Below are positions 51,833-54,163 of a stretch of DNA of 54,163 bases, in pieces. The stretch comes from Bacillus sp. MUM 116 (GTDB taxonomy: Bacteria; Bacillota; Bacilli; Bacillales; Cytobacillaceae): assembly GCF_001866655.1 (NCBI RefSeq), contig NZ_MLYR01000010.1, forward strand, positions 1-54,163, in the 5' to 3' direction. The position numbers and the translations under genes are program-made. The first letter of the stretch is position 1. Each line of letters begins with the position of its first letter. The notes under the pieces were generated by a model. The model had not been told where the DNA came from, made no database searches, and was given only the letters and a program-made list of their open reading frames with translations.

Positions 51833-52724
51833 ATAATTTTTCTCCAAATAATGAACCCATTAGGGCTACAGCACATGTTGCTGTTTTATTTTTTTCATCT
51901 AATATTGGGTTTACTTCAACAAATTCTGCAGAAGTAATGATTTTGGATTCTTCAAGCATTTCCATAGCAAGATGGCTTTCACGATAGCTGATTCCGCCCA
52001 TTACCGGTGTACCAACTCCTGGAGCATCAATCGGGTCTAGACCATCTAAATCTAATGATAAATGGACACCATCTGTTTTTTCTTTAAGATAGGTGATCGT
52101 TTCTTCCATTACCTTCGTCATCCCAATGCGATCGATTTCATGCATGGTGTAAACTTTAATGCCAATCTCTTTGATTAACTCTTTCTCTCCGTCATCAAGG
52201 GCTCTTGCACCAATAATGACTACATTTTCAGGCTTAATTTTTGGGCTGTATCCGCCAAGTTGTGTTAGAAGAGGATGTCCTAATCCTAGGCTTGCTGCTA
52301 ATGGCATACCGTGAATATTCCCTGTAGGAGAAGTTTCAGCTGTATTTAAATCCCCATGGGCATCATACCAAATCACACCAAGATTTTTATAATGTTTTGC
52401 TACACCTGCCAAAGTACCGATGGCAATGCTGTGGTCTCCCCCAAGTACAAGCGGGAAAGACCCTGATTGGATCACTTCATCTACTTTCTCGGCAAGTAAT
52501 GTATTTTTTTCAGCTACTAAATCTAAGTTGCGAAGATTTGATTCTTCATCTACAACTACCTCGGGTCTGCCAATTGGAATATCACCCATGTCATGTATTT
52601 CATCAAATAGAGGCTTTAAGCGTTCGTTAATCCCGGCATAGCGAATTGCACTTGGTCCCATATCGACGCCCCTTCTCATTTGTCCTAAATCCATCGGCAT
52701 TCCAATAATTGATAGCTTTTTCAT
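51828..52724 (-). CDS. rocF: Arginase
   Basis: 298 residues. Manganese ligands in GGDHSIAIG, WYDAHGDLNT and SLDLDGLDP; family motif EVNPILDEKN near the C-terminus. It hydrolyses arginine to ornithine and urea. Ribosome binding site GGAGG. In B. subtilis rocF lies with rocDE; here it is monocistronic beside sigW, as I recall for several other Bacillaceae. No SigL (-24/-12) promoter is evident; a weak TTGAGT...TAAAAT pair lies upstream. Confidence 0.96.
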   Translation of the reverse strand: MKKLSIIGMPMDLGQMRRGVDMGPSAIRYAGINERLKPLFDEIHDMGDIPIGRPEVVVDEESNLRNLDLVAEKNTLLAEKVDEVIQSGSFPLVLGGDHSIAIGTLAGVAKHYKNLGVIWYDAHGDLNTAETSPTGNIHGMPLAASLGLGHPLLTQLGGYSPKIKPENVVIIGARALDDGEKELIKEIGIKVYTMHEIDRIGMTKVMEETITYLKEKTDGVHLSLDLDGLDPIDAPGVGTPVMGGISYRESHLAMEMLEESKIITSAEFVEVNPILDEKNKTATCAVALMGSLFGEKLL

Positions 52725-52980
52725 TCTTTAACCTCCTAGCCTTTATACCCCTATTTTAACCGCTTCCATTAAGATGACTCAACTCGACAAAATTATGTAT
52801 ATATATACGCTGTGGGCGGGGAAGCACTGTTCTAATAGGGTTTTGCAGGTTTCTTCTTTAATTCTTGAGATGTCGGCTAAGACTTGTGGAAAATTTTTTA
52901 TACTTTTTCCATACTCATAGTGCCCCAATACCACTTAGTAAAAAATAATTTTTTCATCTAGCATATTTTTTATATACAAA
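52725..52980. other. Intergenic region between tRNA-Ala and rocF
   Basis: About 255 bp upstream of rocF. Apart from a weak sigma-A-like pair at 52753-52782 nothing can be assigned; no gene or repeat seen. Confidence 0.5.
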
Positions 52981-53010
52981 AAAGCCCTAAATCATTACTG
53001 ATTTAGGGCG
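52981..53010 (-). terminator. Terminator of the right rRNA-tRNA operon
   Basis: Perfect 11-bp arms GCCCTAAATCA (52984-52994) and TGATTTAGGGC (52999-53009), 4-nt loop, followed by TTTTTTTGT on the minus strand, after tRNA-Ala. Confidence 0.9.
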
Positions 53011-53028
53011 AATGGTTTATGTAGTTTA

Positions 53029-53104
53029 TGGTGGAGTCTAGGGGGATCGAACCCCTGACCTCCTGCGTGCAAAGCAGGCGCTCTCCCAGCTGAGCTAAGA
53101 CCCC
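53029..53104 (-). tRNA. tRNA-Ala(UGC)
   Basis: Acceptor GGGGTCT, anticodon loop TTTGCAC (anticodon TGC), CCA encoded. Last tRNA of the right array. Confidence 0.97.
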
Positions 53105-53121
53105 GATGTGTTATATTAATA

Positions 53122-53196
53122 TGGAGCGGAAGACGGGATTCGAACCCGCGACCCCCACCTTGGCAAGGTGGTGTTCTACCACTGAACTACTTCCGC
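53122..53196 (-). tRNA. tRNA-Gly(GCC)
   Basis: Acceptor GCGGAAG, anticodon loop TTGCCAA (anticodon GCC), CCA encoded. Confidence 0.97.
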
Positions 53197-53235
53197 AATT
53201 CATAGGTAAAGACCCGTGGTCCATAAAAAAAATGA

Positions 53236-53308
53236 TGAGCCATGAAGGACTCGAACCTTCGACCCTCTGATTAAAAGTCAGATGCTCTACCAACTGAGCT
53301 AATGGCTC
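53236..53308 (-). tRNA. tRNA-Lys(UUU), CCA not encoded
   Basis: Acceptor GAGCCAT, anticodon loop CTTTTAA (anticodon TTT). Discriminator A is followed by TCA, one base from CCA. Confidence 0.96.
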
Positions 53309-53309
53309 T

Positions 53310-53384
53310 TGGCTGGGCTAGCTGGATTCGAACCAACGAATGACGGAGTCAAAGTCCGTTGCCTTACCGCTTGGCTATAGCCCA
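53310..53384 (-). tRNA. tRNA-Gln(UUG)
   Basis: Acceptor TGGGCTA, anticodon TTG, CCA encoded; only 1 nt separates it from tRNA-Lys. Appears identical to the copy at 800-874. Confidence 0.97.
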
Positions 53385-53427
53385 ATATTATAAATGTAGT
53401 TTGTCCATTTCCAATAAAAAATATAAG

Positions 53428-53512
53428 TGGTGGAGGGGGACGGATTCGAACCGCCGAACCCTGAGGGAGCGGATTTACAGTCCGCCGCGTTTAGCCACTT
53501 CGCTACCCCTCC
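53428..53512 (-). tRNA. tRNA-Tyr(GUA)
   Basis: Class II with long variable arm, acceptor GGAGGGG, anticodon loop CTGTAAA (anticodon GTA), CCA encoded. Confidence 0.97.
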
Positions 53513-53527
53513 AACAAAATAAAAAAG

Positions 53528-53600
<73 letters not shown>

Positions 53601-53625
53601 ACGGTATAAATGATATAAATTTATA

Positions 53626-53701
53626 TGGTGGAGGATGACGGGATCGAACCGCCGACCCTCTGCTTGTAAGGCAGATGCTCTCCCAGCTGAGCTAATCCTC
53701 C
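53626..53701 (-). tRNA. tRNA-Val(UAC)
   Basis: Acceptor GGAGGAT, anticodon loop CTTACAA (anticodon TAC), CCA encoded. Confidence 0.97.
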
Positions 53702-53739
53702 ATAATGATAGAAGTTATTTTCACTATCATGAAAAATTT

Positions 53740-53814
53740 TGGTGACCCCTACGGGATTCGAACCCGTGTTACCGCCGTGAAAGGGCGGTGTCTTAACCGC
53801 TTGACCAAGGGGCC
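53740..53814 (-). tRNA. tRNA-Glu(UUC)
   Basis: Acceptor GGCCCCT, anticodon TTC, CCA encoded. The tRNA body matches the copy at 1022-1093, which lacks encoded CCA. Confidence 0.97.
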
Positions 53815-53836
53815 AATTTTCTTTTTATAATAGGTA

Positions 53837-53909
53837 AGCTTCCAAGCGGGCTCGAACCGCTGACCTCTTCCTTACCATGGAAGTGCTCTACCTACTGAGC
53901 TATGGAAGC
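53837..53909 (-). tRNA. tRNA-Thr(GGU), CCA not encoded
   Basis: Acceptor GCTTCCA, anticodon loop ATGGTAA (anticodon GGT). The discriminator (T) is followed by TAC. Confidence 0.95.
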
Positions 53910-53935
53910 GTAACTAATTCTTTTGAAAATAAAAA

Positions 53936-54010
53936 TGGCTCCGCAGGTAGGACTCGAACCTACGACCGATCGGTTAACAGCCGATAGCTCTACCACTGAG
54001 CTACTGCGGA
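53936..54010 (-). tRNA. tRNA-Asn(GUU)
   Basis: Acceptor TCCGCAG, anticodon GTT, CCA encoded. First tRNA after the 5S gene. Confidence 0.97.
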
Positions 54011-54024
54011 ATAATTTTAAAACA

Positions 54025-54141
<117 letters not shown>

Positions 54142-54163
54142 TATTAAATTTGAGGTATCATTC

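Noticed and set aside
51733..51987. 84-codon plus-strand frame
   Set aside because: Starts in the MITE copy 3 and continues antisense to rocF.

Overview
The window looks like a chromosomal segment of an endospore-forming, low-GC Bacillaceae (Bacillus/Neobacillus-like). Support: strong AGGAGG-type ribosome binding sites, sporulation and germination genes (cmpA, a gerA-family operon, an alpha/beta-type SASP), sigW/rsiW, and gene blocks that match Bacillus subtilis order. No transposase, prophage, CRISPR array or conjugative element is seen.

Layout. Both ends are rRNA/tRNA. At the left, ten tRNA genes on the minus strand run into the 5' end of a 16S gene; at the right, a 5S gene is followed by ten more minus-strand tRNA genes. 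Between them are about 45 protein genes, mostly on the minus strand. Positions 1.4-18.7 kb form a conserved block (sprT, cmpA, tex, ndoA/ndoAI toxin-antitoxin, alr, ydcC, acpS, rhomboid protease, cshA, murF, ddl). It has a four-gene spore germinant receptor operon inserted at 9.4-13.5 kb and lacks the rsb-sigB operon that lies between ndoA and tex in B. subtilis. Positions 20-36 kb are mixed: a RodA-type SEDS protein, DedA, a guanidine-riboswitch-controlled SMR exporter pair, the potassium importer KimA, ogt, DinB, T-box-controlled argS, SASP, yhgD-yhgE, and a DMT transporter divergent from a MocR regulator. Positions 36.4-44.2 kb are catabolic: a DUF485/acetate-type symporter pair, glutaminase, an AbgB-like M20 amidohydrolase, an MFS transporter and an unusual regulator. 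Positions 44.4-52.7 kb form a second conserved block: glmS with its ribozyme, glmM, cdaR, cdaA, rsiW, sigW and the arginase gene rocF.

How genes work together. Cell-wall supply dominates: Alr, Ddl, MurF and RodA build the peptidoglycan stem peptide and glycan, while GlmS and GlmM make the GlcNAc precursor. CdaA/CdaR produce c-di-AMP, which in B. subtilis inhibits KimA, also encoded here. SigW/RsiW respond to envelope stress.

The most interesting non-coding signals are: (1) a MITE-like repeat with 12-bp terminal inverted repeats and apparent 8-bp target duplications, found twice in the T-tract of an intrinsic terminator, one copy between the argS T-box and argS; (2) a second dispersed hairpin family, one member of which forms the variable arm of the guanidine-I riboswitch; (3) a promoter inside the left tRNA array that would transcribe three tRNAs together with the rRNA operon; (4) a glutamate/amide catabolic module with a palindromic operator, a cre-like site and a regulator carrying a GGDEF/GTP-cyclohydrolase-III-like domain. 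Start codons were chosen by ribosome-binding-site spacing; many are TTG or GTG.
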